A stretch of DNA of 64,000 nt from Geobacter sp. DSM 9736 (GCF_900187405.1 NZ_LT896716.1:1550001-1614000), one strand, 5' to 3'. Counted from the first letter of the stretch, positions 8,929 to 18,631 are shown. Program-made: numbers and translations. The notes: generated from the letters alone by a model not told the origin.

Positions 8929-9048
8929 AGCCTGTACTAAAGGTGGACAGACCAAGTGATTTTTTGAACCGCCATATGCACTGTGGAAGCCTTGTCCACC
9001 CCCCCTCCTGGTGGTAAGGTTAAAGTGTCAGCTTTGGAGGACGTTCCA

Positions 9049-10068
9049 ATGCGTTTCCTGCAGGACATCCACCTCCCACGATTCATCGAGCATCTTTCCG
9101 ACCACGGCGTACTGCACGGCCCCATCCGGACCGATGACGGCGTGCTGGCGTTTCGCCCTCTCCGGTCGCCCGGCGAAATACAGCACCATTATTCCCGCAC
9201 CCTTCTCCCCCCGAAGAAATACCTGCTGCCCCCCCGTGAAAAGATCCTCGAATGGAGCGAAGCAGCCGGATATATGCACGTTCTTGAGGAACATCCGCCC
9301 ATCGTACTCTACGGGCTACATCCCTGCGACGTAGCGGGGATCGCCTATCTTGACAAGATGTTTCTCCACTCCGACCAGTGCTACGAGGAGAAGAGAAAGG
9401 CTCTGATCCTCGTGTCGGTTTCGTGCGAACCTGACCAATTCTGCTTCTGCGGCGCAACCGGCAGTTGTTCCACTGCATGTGGCGATATTCATCTTGAAGC
9501 AGGCGAAGGCGGATTCTATATTCATCCAGCGGGGGAGATCGGCGACGTCCTCCTCGCTTCCTCCTCTTCATTTCTCGAAGATCGGGAGCCTCCTCGACAT
9601 GAAGAACGATCCTTTCCCGGAGAAGCTCCAATCAAGGAAGCAGTGGCCTGCGGCGAGAAGTTCAACCAGAGCCCGCTCTGGGATGAATTCGCCGACCGGT
9701 GCCTCTCATGCGGAGCCTGCTCCCTCTGTTGCCCGACCTGTTACTGCTTCGACATAAAGGAACATGGTGACTTGGATGGAAGCAGCGCCCCGCGCCTTCG
9801 GGAATGGGACAACTGCCTCTTCCGCTCCCACGGCGAGATCGCCGGGGGAACCAACTTCAGGCTCTCTCGCCGCGAGCGCTTCCGGTACCGGTACCAGCAC
9901 AAGTATCTCGGGTTCGGTCCGAGCCGCGGCCTCCTCTCCTGCGTTGGTTGTGGTCGTTGCCGGGAGGTCTGCCCCGTCGAGATTGATCTGCTTCGACTCT
10001 TCGAGGAATGGAAAGGTGGACAGACAGAGGGCATCTTCCGAAGGAGGATGCTGAATGACCGTGAATAG
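9049..10068 (+). CDS. hydB: Group 3b hydrogenase (sulfhydrogenase) beta subunit, iron-sulfur protein
   Basis: 339 aa from ATG 9049, chosen because GGAGG precedes it by 8 bases; the upstream in-frame ATG lacks this. It is the electron-transfer subunit that passes electrons between the hydrogenase module and the flavin subunit. Near the C-terminus are two [4Fe-4S] motifs, CLSCGACSLCCPTC and CVGCGRCREVCP; an earlier Cys group (CFCGATGSC) fits the family. First gene of a tight four-gene operon; overlaps the next gene by 14 bases. The symbol follows the Pyrococcus-type hydB-hydG-hydD-hydA nomenclature. Confidence 0.9.
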   Translation: MRFLQDIHLPRFIEHLSDHGVLHGPIRTDDGVLAFRPLRSPGEIQHHYSRTLLPPKKYLLPPREKILEWSEAAGYMHVLEEHPPIVLYGLHPCDVAGIAYLDKMFLHSDQCYEEKRKALILVSVSCEPDQFCFCGATGSCSTACGDIHLEAGEGGFYIHPAGEIGDVLLASSSSFLEDREPPRHEERSFPGEAPIKEAVACGEKFNQSPLWDEFADRCLSCGACSLCCPTCYCFDIKEHGDLDGSSAPRLREWDNCLFRSHGEIAGGTNFRLSRRERFRYRYQHKYLGFGPSRGLLSCVGCGRCREVCPVEIDLLRLFEEWKGGQTEGIFRRRMLNDRE

Positions 10069-10891
10069 GCCTATCTCAGTTCCTGCAACAGCGACAATAG
10101 AGGCCGTCCGTCGACTGACCGGTGACACGGCACTGTATCGACTCCGCCTGGAGGAGCAAAGATGCTTCTCCTTTTCGCCGGGGCAGTTCATCCAGCTATC
10201 GGTTCCCGCAGGGGGAGAAGTTCCCATTTCCCTCGCCGGAACGCCCGGGGACAGCCACCTGGAGCTCTGCGTCAGGCGTGCGGGACACGTGACGAACCTG
10301 CTCCACTGCCTTTCGGCCGACGCAAAGGTTGCAGTGAGGGGCCCCTTCGGAAATGGCTTTCCGGTGGAAAAATGGAAAGGAAAAGATGTCCTTATGCTGG
10401 CTGGAGGACTCGGAATGGCGCCACTCCGTTCCCTGCTCCGCTACCTTCTGGAGAGGCGTAGAGAGTATGGAGAGATTACGCTGATGTATGGCGCACGCCG
10501 GACCGACCTCCTCCTGTTCCGAGAGGAGCTTGCGGTACTGTCATGCCGTAAAGACCTGAAACTGTTCCTCACTGTTGATTTCCTCGAGGGGGAGGCGGCC
10601 GAGGGGCTGGCCTGCAGAAAGGGGCTCGTCACCGATATCCTCTCGGGAATTCGATTCCTGAGGCGGGATGCCGTCGCCGCCGTATGCGGCCCCCCGCCCC
10701 TCTACCGCTGCGTCATAGGCGAGCTGCAGCAAGCCGGAATCGAGGAGGAAAATATCCACCTCTCCCTGGAGCGCCGCATGAAGTGCGGAATCGGTCTTTG
10801 CTGTCACTGCGGGGTAGGAGATCAGTTCTGCTGCAGCGACGGCCCCGTGTTCACCTGGCTTCAACTCAGGCACATCGAAGGTGCGCTGTGA
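10055..10891 (+). CDS. hydG: Group 3b hydrogenase gamma subunit, FAD/NAD(P)-binding reductase
   Basis: 278 aa. A ferredoxin-NADP reductase/PyrK-like protein: the FAD-binding barrel with FSPGQFIQLSVP near 45-57, the nucleotide-binding part with MLAGGLGMAPLRSLL and CGPPPLY, and a C-terminal [2Fe-2S] site in KCGIGLCCHCGVGDQFCC. It exchanges electrons with NAD(P). Overlaps both neighbours (14 bases upstream, 4 bases downstream, GTGA), which indicates coupled translation of the complex. Confidence 0.92.
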   Translation: MTVNRPISVPATATIEAVRRLTGDTALYRLRLEEQRCFSFSPGQFIQLSVPAGGEVPISLAGTPGDSHLELCVRRAGHVTNLLHCLSADAKVAVRGPFGNGFPVEKWKGKDVLMLAGGLGMAPLRSLLRYLLERRREYGEITLMYGARRTDLLLFREELAVLSCRKDLKLFLTVDFLEGEAAEGLACRKGLVTDILSGIRFLRRDAVAAVCGPPPLYRCVIGELQQAGIEEENIHLSLERRMKCGIGLCCHCGVGDQFCCSDGPVFTWLQLRHIEGAL

Positions 10892-11643
10892 AAAGGCCGG
10901 TGGTAGCGTTTGCCGGGCTCACCGCCTGTTCCGGGTGCCAATTGACGCTTCTCAATTGCGAAGAAGAGCTTGCACGTCTCAGCGCCTCCTTCGACTTCGC
11001 CTACTTCCCATTGGGGAATTCCAGCCTGCGGGAATGTACGGAGTTCGACGCCGCATTCGTCGAAGGCGCGGTATCCACACCCGCTGATCTGGCAACCCTC
11101 ATGCAGTTGAGAAGCAGCAGTCGCTACCTTGTCGCATTCGGCACCTGCGCGCTGTGGGGAGGCATTGCCGCAATGGACAACGATCAGCCCCGGGAACTTC
11201 TTGCTGCCGCAGTGTACGGGGAAGCCGGCAGGCAGATGGCCACCTTCTCTCCTGCGCCATTTGATCGTTTTGTGCAGACGGACCTGTCAATTCCCGGGTG
11301 TCCACCTGAAAAAGGGGAACTCCTGGTCACCCTGGCCGCGCTACTCCGGGACACCTTGCCCGTACTACCCGTCTACCCGGTGTGCACCGAATGCCGAAAC
11401 CGCGAAAACAGATGCCTACTCATCGAGGACGACCTGCTCTGCCTCGGCCCTCTCATCCGGGCAGGCTGCAACGCACGCTGCCCGGCAGCGGGAATAGTAT
11501 GCGAGGGGTGCCGCGGCCCTGCGGCAGAAGTCAATGTGGCAGCAGAGGTGGACCTGCTCGTCGCGAAGGGATACGACCGGGAGACAATTGAAACAAGGCT
11601 GCGCCGTTTTTATCCGGAGTGGGATCATGAGCGACGTTATTGA
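10888..11643 (+). CDS. hydD: Group 3b hydrogenase delta subunit (small [NiFe] hydrogenase subunit)
   Basis: 251 aa from GTG 10888, which overlaps the preceding stop; an upstream open frame is only a shadow of hydG. Small-subunit cluster ligands are seen in LTACSGCQLTLLNCEEE near the start, SIPGCPPEKGEL in the middle and a Cys-rich tail (CTECRNRENRC, GCNARCPAAGIVCEGC), consistent with three [4Fe-4S] clusters. No twin-arginine signal, so the complex is cytoplasmic. Overlaps the large-subunit gene by 17 bases. Confidence 0.93.
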   Translation: MKRPVVAFAGLTACSGCQLTLLNCEEELARLSASFDFAYFPLGNSSLRECTEFDAAFVEGAVSTPADLATLMQLRSSSRYLVAFGTCALWGGIAAMDNDQPRELLAAAVYGEAGRQMATFSPAPFDRFVQTDLSIPGCPPEKGELLVTLAALLRDTLPVLPVYPVCTECRNRENRCLLIEDDLLCLGPLIRAGCNARCPAAGIVCEGCRGPAAEVNVAAEVDLLVAKGYDRETIETRLRRFYPEWDHERRY

Positions 11644-12904
11644 GATCAAGCCCTTGACGCGGGTCGAGGGGCACGGCCGCATCAAGGTACGAATGGCCGG
11701 TAAGAGAGTGGAAGATATCGAGCTCTCACTCTACGAGTCGCCTCGGCTCTTCGAGGCATTGCTGCTGGGGAAAACGTTCACCGACATCCCCGAAATCATC
11801 TGCCGTATCTGCTCCCTCTGCTCCACCGTCCACAGGATCACCGCCCTGCAGGCGGTGGAACGTGCTCTCGACATCCCCGTATCGGAACAGGTGCGTCTTT
11901 ACCGTGAACTGATCCTCAACGGCGGCCACATCCAGAGCCATGCACTCCACCTGTTCTGCCTGATACTTCCCGACTACCTGGGGGTAGAGGGGTTTCCCGA
12001 GCTGGCACGGGAAGCCCCGGAGCTCTTCAGGTCCGGGCTGCGGATAAAGGAAGCCGGAAACCTTGTTCAGGAAGTCGTGGGAGGAAGACTCATTCATCCG
12101 GTAACCCTTATTGTGGGAGGAATGGGTAAGCCGGCGGGCCGCGATGGGCTGTTGCGCCTGAAGGAAGCCCTGGAGTCCGTGCTGCCCGAAGTAAAGGAAG
12201 CCCTCTCCCACTTTTCTTCCAGCCCGTCGGCTATGGTCCCGACCCCCCTTCCGGCAGCGAATTTTCTCGCTCTGGAGCAGGAGTTTTTTCCGTTGTTCGG
12301 AAACAATTTTCGGACGGCTCACCACCGGTATCCCGTGGCGGAATATCGGCACCTGATCGCAGAGGACTGCATGGGGGCGGGCAACGCCAAAATGAGCCTT
12401 TTCGCGGGAAAACCGCCAACAGTCGGAGCCGTCGCCAGGCTGAACCTGGAATTCGCATTGACGGATAGCGCTGTGGCTGCACTGATGGAATCCGGTGATG
12501 ACAAGATGATGCAGGACATTCGGGGGAACACGTTCAGCCAGGCGATTGAGCTGATTCATGCCGTAGAGCGAAGCATATCACTCATCGACACGCTTCTCGC
12601 TGCCGGTTTTCCGCGGGAGGAAGCCCTCCCCCCTTCACCGCGGGGGGGAGCAGGCACCGCAGCCGTGGAAGCCCCACGCGGCACCCTCATCCACAGCTAT
12701 GCATTCGACAGCAGCGGCAGATGCACGTTCGCCGACATTATAACTCCTACTGCACTTAATCAATCCGCCATGAAACGGGACCTTTGGGCAGTGGCCCGAG
12801 CTTTGGAAGGAAGCGACGAGCCGGAACTGAAACTACAGCTCGAAATGCTGGTTCGAGCTTATGATCCCTGCATATCATGCTCTGTTCACGTAGTGAGGTT
12901 GTAG
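11627..12904 (+). CDS. hydA: Group 3b hydrogenase alpha subunit (large [NiFe] subunit)
   Basis: 425 aa from ATG 11627. Holds the Ni-Fe site: N-terminal RICSLCSTVH and C-terminal DPCISCSVH give the four Cys ligands. The usual Gly of RxCGxC is Ser, as I recall for the 3b group. Only four residues (VVRL) follow the last His, so any peptide removed during maturation is very short. The operon carries no hyp or endopeptidase gene, so maturation factors must be elsewhere. Likely role: NAD(P)-linked H2 uptake or evolution, perhaps with sulfur reductase activity; direction cannot be read from the sequence. Confidence 0.95.
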   Translation: MSDVIEIKPLTRVEGHGRIKVRMAGKRVEDIELSLYESPRLFEALLLGKTFTDIPEIICRICSLCSTVHRITALQAVERALDIPVSEQVRLYRELILNGGHIQSHALHLFCLILPDYLGVEGFPELAREAPELFRSGLRIKEAGNLVQEVVGGRLIHPVTLIVGGMGKPAGRDGLLRLKEALESVLPEVKEALSHFSSSPSAMVPTPLPAANFLALEQEFFPLFGNNFRTAHHRYPVAEYRHLIAEDCMGAGNAKMSLFAGKPPTVGAVARLNLEFALTDSAVAALMESGDDKMMQDIRGNTFSQAIELIHAVERSISLIDTLLAAGFPREEALPPSPRGGAGTAAVEAPRGTLIHSYAFDSSGRCTFADIITPTALNQSAMKRDLWAVARALEGSDEPELKLQLEMLVRAYDPCISCSVHVVRL

Positions 12905-12972
12905 AAACCGGCAGCGCCTTCATTGCCTCATCAGCACACTATTCCTTTACGGCCGCTTTTGATCCGCTTTTA

Positions 12973-13000
12973 TTGACACCCCGCCAAACTACATTAGCAT
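12973..13000 (+). promoter_or_regulatory. Sigma-70-type promoter for repeat lipoprotein
   Basis: TTGACA at 12973-12978 and TAGCAT at 12995-13000 with a 16-base spacer, 58 bases before the lipoprotein start. Confidence 0.45.
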
Positions 13001-13057
13001 TTTACCATGGCTTATCGCTCCATAATGCTGTGCAAAAACCAACGAATGGAGGTTCGT

Positions 13058-14362
13058 ATGAGGAAACAGCTACATATGGCTGCCTGGTTCGTCCTCGGCC
13101 TCGCGACATTCTTTTTGGCTGGTTGCGGAGATGATGACAATGGCGGCGGAGCTGCAGTTACCAACAGCATATCGGGAGTCGCAGTCGACGGTACGGTAAT
13201 AAGCGGTGCGGTTACAGCCAAGGATGCGGGAGGTGTGGAAGTTTCTGCGCCTATAGATCAACAGACGGGTGCCTTCGGCTTCGATGTCAGCGCCAGGCAG
13301 CCTCCGTTCATCCTCAAGGCGGATTCCCTCTACTCCATTACCGACAACTCCGGCACCGCCAACATCAACCCATTCTCCAACATCATGGTGGCGGAAGCGG
13401 CACGCTTCCGTAACATCTCCTCCATGGACTCCTTTTACCGCAACCCGGAGGGAGGAAGGCTTCAGTCAATCTTCACCAGCATGACAACAGCCCGGCGTAA
13501 TTTTCAGCAGAAGTTTGCGCCGCTACTGACGAGGTACAACCTGGGGTCACAGGACCCCATATCGACGCCTATGAGCCTGAATCAGGGATTCGGGCTGCTG
13601 TTCAGCGACATACGCACCACCGTGGGAAACAACGGCATCGTCACCATGCTCAACAGAAACAGTCAGCCGGTCTTCAGTGGGCCGCTGGGAGACATCCTGG
13701 CAGGAACGCTGATCACGGAAAATATCCTTGATCCGAGCAGCACCGGCACCACGGGAGCGGGAACGACAGGCGTGGGCACTCCCGGCATAGGAACGACGGG
13801 AACCGGGACTGTAGGTACCACGGGAACCATTGGTACAACAGGCACCGGCACAATCGGTACAACGGGGACAGGGACTGTCGGCATCGGAACCGGCGGCACG
13901 GGAACCGTCGGAACCACAGGGACAGGAACGATCGGCACCACCGGAACCGGCGGAGTCACAGGCACTGGAACAACAGGCACGACGACCGGAACAGGAACAA
14001 TCGGTACGACCATCGGGACCGGAATTCCGACAACTACCGGCACGACGGGCATAGGGACCACAGGTGTCGGTACAACTGGAACCGGGACAATCGGGACGAC
14101 GGGGACAATCGGAACCACAGGAACAGGCACAATCGGCACAACCATCGGAACAGGCACCCCAACAACCACCGGCACGACAGTCACGACCCCCATCGGCACC
14201 ACCGGGACGGGTACCACCACAATCGGAACCACCGGAACCACTGGAACCGGCATCACCGGCACGGGTACCGGCACAATCGGGACCACGGGCACGGGGATAA
14301 CGGGCACGGGGATAACGGGCACGACGACAACGACGCCGACCACAACCATCATCCTGCGTTAG
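13058..14362 (+). CDS. Lipoprotein with long Gly/Thr repeat tail
   Basis: 434 aa from ATG 13058 (GGAGG just upstream). Signal peptide with lipobox FFLAGC, then a GDDDNGGG linker. Residues about 30-225 form a globular part ([18 protein letters not shown] looks like a carboxypeptidase-regulatory-like beta sandwich start). From about residue 228 to 425 the protein is almost only Gly and Thr, built from an eight-residue unit GTTGTGTI with variants ([17 protein letters not shown]). It is not collagen, as Gly does not recur every third residue. Function unknown; probably a surface protein with an extended stalk. Confidence 0.85.
   Translation: MRKQLHMAAWFVLGLATFFLAGCGDDDNGGGAAVTNSISGVAVDGTVISGAVTAKDAGGVEVSAPIDQQTGAFGFDVSARQPPFILKADSLYSITDNSGTANINPFSNIMVAEAARFRNISSMDSFYRNPEGGRLQSIFTSMTTARRNFQQKFAPLLTRYNLGSQDPISTPMSLNQGFGLLFSDIRTTVGNNGIVTMLNRNSQPVFSGPLGDILAGTLITENILDPSSTGTTGAGTTGVGTPGIGTTGTGTVGTTGTIGTTGTGTIGTTGTGTVGIGTGGTGTVGTTGTGTIGTTGTGGVTGTGTTGTTTGTGTIGTTIGTGIPTTTGTTGIGTTGVGTTGTGTIGTTGTIGTTGTGTIGTTIGTGTPTTTGTTVTTPIGTTGTGTTTIGTTGTTGTGITGTGTGTIGTTGTGITGTGITGTTTTTPTTTIILR
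13741..14335 (+). repeat. Degenerate 24-bp tandem repeat encoding Gly/Thr octapeptides
   Basis: About 600 bases of imperfect repeats with a 24-base main period (codons for Gly-Thr-Thr-Gly-Thr-Gly-Thr-Ile/Val), with third-position variation among copies and some shorter units. The amino acid pattern is better kept than the bases, which suggests selection on protein. Confidence 0.85.
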
Positions 14363-14377
14363 GGTCCCAAAACAGAA

Positions 14378-14402
14378 GGGGCGGCTTGAGTAAGCCGCCC
14401 CA
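14378..14402. terminator. Hairpin after repeat lipoprotein
   Basis: Perfect inverted repeat GGGGCGGCTT/AAGCCGCCCC with a GAGT loop, between convergent genes. It lacks a clear T-run. Confidence 0.65.
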
Positions 14403-14450
14403 CGGGGCCTCCGCGCCCCCTTTCCTTCGTTTACTTATCCACTACGGCCA

Positions 14451-15731
14451 TCAGTCGTCGAAGTCCCCTTCCGGACCCTTGTCGCTCGCGATCGATTTGG
14501 CTCGTTCGATGATCTGTGAATCGGACCACTCCGCAGGGTTCTCGACCCTGCTCCCCTTGGCCCCAAGGTCATGGCTTCCTGCCCTGAGAATGGCCTCGAT
14601 GGCTGCAGGCGCCGTGTCACGGGCATTGAAAACCTCTGTTATCAGCTTGTAGGTGAAATCTTCGACCCCTTTGCACATACGCTCCCTGATCTCACGCGGT
14701 TGCGCGAGGAGCTTGTTTTCGAAGGGAAGGTTGAGGTTCTTGTAGTCCCCTTTCTTCCACCCTTTCGAATCGGCATAGGCCACCATCTCAGCCCAGAGCT
14801 CATCGCTCATGCCGGCACCCTTCCGCTTGATGAAGTTCCCCTCCTGGTCAAGCTGCGCATTCCCGTAATCGTTCACCTCTAGGCCCCACGAGATCATCTG
14901 TAGGGCAGTGGCCACATTGGCCTTCGTGGTGGCAGTCTCGTTGGCGATCTGACGCAACCTCTCGGAGCTGTTTCCCGACGTCCCATGCTGTGCGCCATTC
15001 ACCTTGTACGGTACGAGTGACTTGTGAATTTCCGCGGTTAGCCCTACCTGTATACCCGCGTCGCTAGCTTCGATTCCGTGAGTCGTCCCGTTGTTGAGCG
15101 CAATCCAGTCGGGGAAGATGTCGCGTGCGTTGAGGCCCCGGATTAGGAACATAGCCTCATCCACCGTCGAGAGCCCCTGTGATCCCTTGATCTCCCCAAC
15201 TTCGGTTTCAAGGCCGGCCCACGAGGGGATGTAGGAGTTAATGGCGATGTTGGCCAGCAGGTTCTGGTCATCGGGAAGATGCGAAGCATCGATGGCGATG
15301 GAAGTGATTCCCGCTTCGAACATGGTCGGTATCTCGACCTTCGCAGCCGCAAGGTCCTTGTCGCTCTTGATCCCGTAGTGATCCGCATGGATCGCCACCG
15401 GAACGGTGATCCCGAGCTCGTTGCACAGCGCGTCGGTAATGCGCGCCATATTCCAGTAGTTTACCGGACAGTATGCCTTCTGCCCCCCTTCAGATTTGGC
15501 TATTTCGATGATGACGGGAGCATTGGCACGCTGGGCGGCTCGAAGAACGCCCCGGATGACGAAGTAGTTCCTGCCGTTGGCAGCCAGAGCGATGGCCTTG
15601 CCCCTGGAGAGCATGGCCCGGTCGATCACCTTGCCGCTGACGATGAGCGCCTTGGAATTGGGGAAGAGCTCACGGATGTTGGGCGGCCGCCCGACCTGGA
15701 GCGCCTTTTCGAAGTCTGCTGGATACGCCAT
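14451..15731 (-). CDS. fba: Class II fructose-bisphosphate aldolase family protein
   Basis: 426 aa from ATG 15731, with AAGGAG upstream. Cleaves fructose-1,6-bisphosphate or makes it in gluconeogenesis, using a divalent metal. Metal-site signatures include VAIHADHYGIK near residue 118 and NNGTTHGIEASDAG near 225. It is longer than the E. coli FbaA type (about 360 aa) and resembles the long class II enzymes seen in Geobacter relatives. Monocistronic; the gap to the ATPase gene upstream is about 94 bases. Gluconeogenic use fits an acetate-consuming lifestyle. Confidence 0.88.
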   Translation of the reverse strand: MAYPADFEKALQVGRPPNIRELFPNSKALIVSGKVIDRAMLSRGKAIALAANGRNYFVIRGVLRAAQRANAPVIIEIAKSEGGQKAYCPVNYWNMARITDALCNELGITVPVAIHADHYGIKSDKDLAAAKVEIPTMFEAGITSIAIDASHLPDDQNLLANIAINSYIPSWAGLETEVGEIKGSQGLSTVDEAMFLIRGLNARDIFPDWIALNNGTTHGIEASDAGIQVGLTAEIHKSLVPYKVNGAQHGTSGNSSERLRQIANETATTKANVATALQMISWGLEVNDYGNAQLDQEGNFIKRKGAGMSDELWAEMVAYADSKGWKKGDYKNLNLPFENKLLAQPREIRERMCKGVEDFTYKLITEVFNARDTAPAAIEAILRAGSHDLGAKGSRVENPAEWSDSQIIERAKSIASDKGPEGDFDD

Positions 15732-15825
15732 GCCTGTTCTCTCCTTTATGATTAATGATGTTAAGCCGGACAAACGCACATTAACTACCACTAAACAGTC
15801 TCAAAATCAAGGGCAACAGACACAA

Positions 15826-18507
15826 TTATGCCATGCGTTGCCGGATAATCCACCGCCTCGCCTCATCGAGAAGCACGAGAGCCACGGCGAAAGGCCAGGC
15901 GAGAAAAAACTCGTGAAGGGAAAGGGAAGCATTTCCGAAGATCGGATGCAGCGCATCGAGGCCGACGATTGTCCCTGCCAGCAGGAGTCCGACCCCGAGC
16001 CCGACCAGAAGGAGCGGGTTGGAGAAAAGACCCTGCCGGAGAAGTGATTGCCGGTGCGCCTTCGACACGAGGCCGTTGGCTACCTGGCAAAGGACGATTG
16101 CCGCGAAGAAAGCCGACACCCCCTTCAGATAGAGGGGATCTCCCGCGGCAAGGCTCGTCCCCCATCGCCAGCCGCCGGTCATTAGTACGCTGAAATAAGC
16201 GTAAAAGCCGGCAGCAGCCTCAATCGTACCGAACACGCCATAGGCAAGCAGCAGCAGATGAGGGCTCACGAGCCGCTCATCGCGCCGGCGCGGAGGCAGC
16301 AGCATGATGTCACGCTCCGGCTGCTCCTTGCCCAAGGCGATGGCCGGTAGCATGTCCGTGCCGAGATCGATGGCGAGAATCAGGGTAACTGTGAGCGGCA
16401 GGGGTATGCCGAAGAGAAGAAAGGCGAGATACGGCATGACTTCGGGCACCGCATGGCTTACCGTGTAGCGGATCGACTTCTTGAGATTCTCGAATATTCT
16501 GCGCCCTTCCTGGATCGCGGGGAAGATGGTGGCGAAGTTGTCATCGAGAAGGACGATGTCCGCCGCCTCCCGCGCAACGTCGGTACCCGAGCGTCCCATC
16601 GCAACCCCTATGTCGGCATGTTTCAGCGCAGGAGCATCGTTCACCCCGTCCCCCGTAACTGCCACCACCTCTCCCCGCCGTTGCAGGGCCTGCACGATAC
16701 GCAGCTTCTGCTCGGGAGAGGTCCTTGCGAAGATCACCTCCTCCCGCTCCAGCTCCCACTCCAGGGCTTCATCGCGCATGGTACGCAGCTGCTCGCCGGT
16801 GATGACGGCAGCATCGGCTCCGGAAACTATCCCCACCGTGCGAGCAATGGCGAGGGCAGTGGTCTGATAATCCCCGGTGATCATGACCACGCGGATGCCT
16901 GCTGCCCGGATGCCACGGACTGCCGCAGGCACTTCCTGACGAGGCGGATCAAACATGCCGATCAGTCCTATGAAGGTGTACCCCGAGGAAGGGAGGTCCT
17001 CGTCCTGCCAGCTCCCGCGCACCGGCACCTCCTGACAGGCAAGGAGAAGCACCCGTTCCCCTCGTCTCGCAAGGTCTTCGTAAGCGTTCAGGTAAGCACT
17101 CCGATGCTCCTGAGTAAAGGGAACTTCCTGCCCGTTGATGAGGATCGTGCCGCACCGCTCGATCACCACATCAGGGGCGCCTTTCATGCAGGCCACCTGC
17201 TTCCCCGCCACCTCGTTCACCGTCACCATCATCTTCGTCCTGCCGGTGAAGGGCTCCTCGTAAAGCCGCGGGAAGTCATGCCGCACCCGACGGATGTCTT
17301 GAAAGCGGGCGGCGAATTCGAGAAGGGCCGTCTCGGTCGGGTCGCCGAGGAACGACCTTCCGTCATCGCCGGCAGCATGGGCATTGTTGCAGAGGATCGC
17401 CACAAGGAGCAGTTTTTCGAGTTCCTCGGGCTCGAACGAAGCGTCTGCATCGCTGTGCATGCACTCGTTGAGAAAGAGCCGCTGTACCGCCATCCGGTTT
17501 ACGGTGAGCGTCCCGGTCTTGTCGGTGCAGACGACCGTGGTGCAGCCCAGGGTCTCCACCGATTCCAGGTTCTTTACGAGGGCCTTCTGGTCGGCCATCC
17601 GTCGGGCGGCTCCCGCGAGGCAGAGCGTGACCGTGGGGAGGAGCCCTTCAGGGACGTTGGCGACAATAATGCCGATGGCGAAGATGAGCTTTGCGGTAAC
17701 GGGATTGGCGACGACAAAGAGGCTGACCAAAAATACCGCTGCCCCCATTATCACGGCAATAAACGAAATGATCCGGGTGAACCGTGCGATTTCCCTCCGG
17801 ATCGGAATCTCCCGCGCCGTTACCGTCTGTGTCAGATCGGCAGTGCGGCCGATCTGGGTCTTCATGGCGGTAGCGAAAACGATTCCTTTCCCCTCCCCCG
17901 CCTGCACGGCGGTTCCGGAAAAGACGACGTTCCGGCTATCGAGAAGGTGCCGGTCGGTCGGGTATGTCGTTCGCAGTTGCGGCTCCGATTCCCCGGTAAG
18001 TGAGGCATTGTCTACCTTGAGCCCCGCCACATCGAACAGCCGGGCATCGGCTGGGACCTGCTCCCCTTCCTCAAGGAAAAGCACGTCCCCACGCACCACC
18101 TGCGCCGCTGGAATCTCCTGAATTTCACCACCGCGGACGACGCGGGCCAGCCGGGGGAGCATATTGCGGAACCCCGCCATTATCCGCTCCGCCTTCCGCT
18201 GCTGATACCAGCTGAAAGAACCGTTGAGAAGCATCACGACGAGGAGCGCAGCACCTATGTATGCGTTTCCCTGACCGGGCTCTACATAGTCGGCAATAAA
18301 GGAAAGGACGGAGCCGGCCAGAAGGAGCAGCGAAAACAGATTCGTCATCTGCCTCATGAATATTACTAATTCCGGTTCCCGCCTGCGCTGAATCAGTTCA
18401 TTCGGGCCGTCATGTTGAAGCCGGCGCGCCGCCTCGCCAGTAGTGAGTCCGGTGACTGGATCTACGCCGAGCCGGTGACAGAATTCATCGAAAGGAACCT
18501 GATGCAC
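15826..18507 (-). CDS. P-type cation-transporting ATPase (P2 type)
   Basis: 893 aa integral membrane pump. Cation_ATPase_N domain at 1-75, actuator domain with LTGESEPQ near 176, phosphorylation motif DKTGTLT near 330, and VTGDGVNDAPALKHADIGVAMG near 600, plus C-terminal membrane helices. The M4 segment reads NVPEGLLPTVTLCLA, closer to Na+/K+-type (P2C) pumps than to the AIPEGLP of Ca2+ pumps, so Ca2+ should not be assumed. Divergent from mnmH over 147 bases. Confidence 0.9.
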   Translation of the reverse strand: MHQVPFDEFCHRLGVDPVTGLTTGEAARRLQHDGPNELIQRRREPELVIFMRQMTNLFSLLLLAGSVLSFIADYVEPGQGNAYIGAALLVVMLLNGSFSWYQQRKAERIMAGFRNMLPRLARVVRGGEIQEIPAAQVVRGDVLFLEEGEQVPADARLFDVAGLKVDNASLTGESEPQLRTTYPTDRHLLDSRNVVFSGTAVQAGEGKGIVFATAMKTQIGRTADLTQTVTAREIPIRREIARFTRIISFIAVIMGAAVFLVSLFVVANPVTAKLIFAIGIIVANVPEGLLPTVTLCLAGAARRMADQKALVKNLESVETLGCTTVVCTDKTGTLTVNRMAVQRLFLNECMHSDADASFEPEELEKLLLVAILCNNAHAAGDDGRSFLGDPTETALLEFAARFQDIRRVRHDFPRLYEEPFTGRTKMMVTVNEVAGKQVACMKGAPDVVIERCGTILINGQEVPFTQEHRSAYLNAYEDLARRGERVLLLACQEVPVRGSWQDEDLPSSGYTFIGLIGMFDPPRQEVPAAVRGIRAAGIRVVMITGDYQTTALAIARTVGIVSGADAAVITGEQLRTMRDEALEWELEREEVIFARTSPEQKLRIVQALQRRGEVVAVTGDGVNDAPALKHADIGVAMGRSGTDVAREAADIVLLDDNFATIFPAIQEGRRIFENLKKSIRYTVSHAVPEVMPYLAFLLFGIPLPLTVTLILAIDLGTDMLPAIALGKEQPERDIMLLPPRRRDERLVSPHLLLLAYGVFGTIEAAAGFYAYFSVLMTGGWRWGTSLAAGDPLYLKGVSAFFAAIVLCQVANGLVSKAHRQSLLRQGLFSNPLLLVGLGVGLLLAGTIVGLDALHPIFGNASLSLHEFFLAWPFAVALVLLDEARRWIIRQRMA

Positions 18508-18602
18508 AGCTTACCTCCGTGATGCATGCTTCATCATTATAGCTTCTCCACCAGACATTCCCAGCCGGACGTTCCTTTCTGGCGAACTGTGCCATACCTC
18601 CC

Positions 18603-18631
18603 TTGCAATCGCCTCCCCACCCCACTATAAT
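18603..18631 (+). promoter_or_regulatory. Sigma-70-type promoter for mnmH
   Basis: TTGCAA (18603-18608) and a perfect TATAAT (18626-18631) with a 17-base spacer, 24 bases before the mnmH ATG. Confidence 0.75.

Noticed and set aside
13663-14352. 229-codon open frame on the minus strand made of Val/Pro repeats
   Set aside because: It is the mirror of the Gly/Thr repeat: complements of Gly and Thr codons in this phase read as Val and Pro. No ribosome site and no independent feature.
16453-18003. 516-codon plus-strand frame opposite the P-type ATPase
   Set aside because: Lies wholly inside a gene with clear catalytic motifs; long antisense frames are common in high-GC coding DNA.
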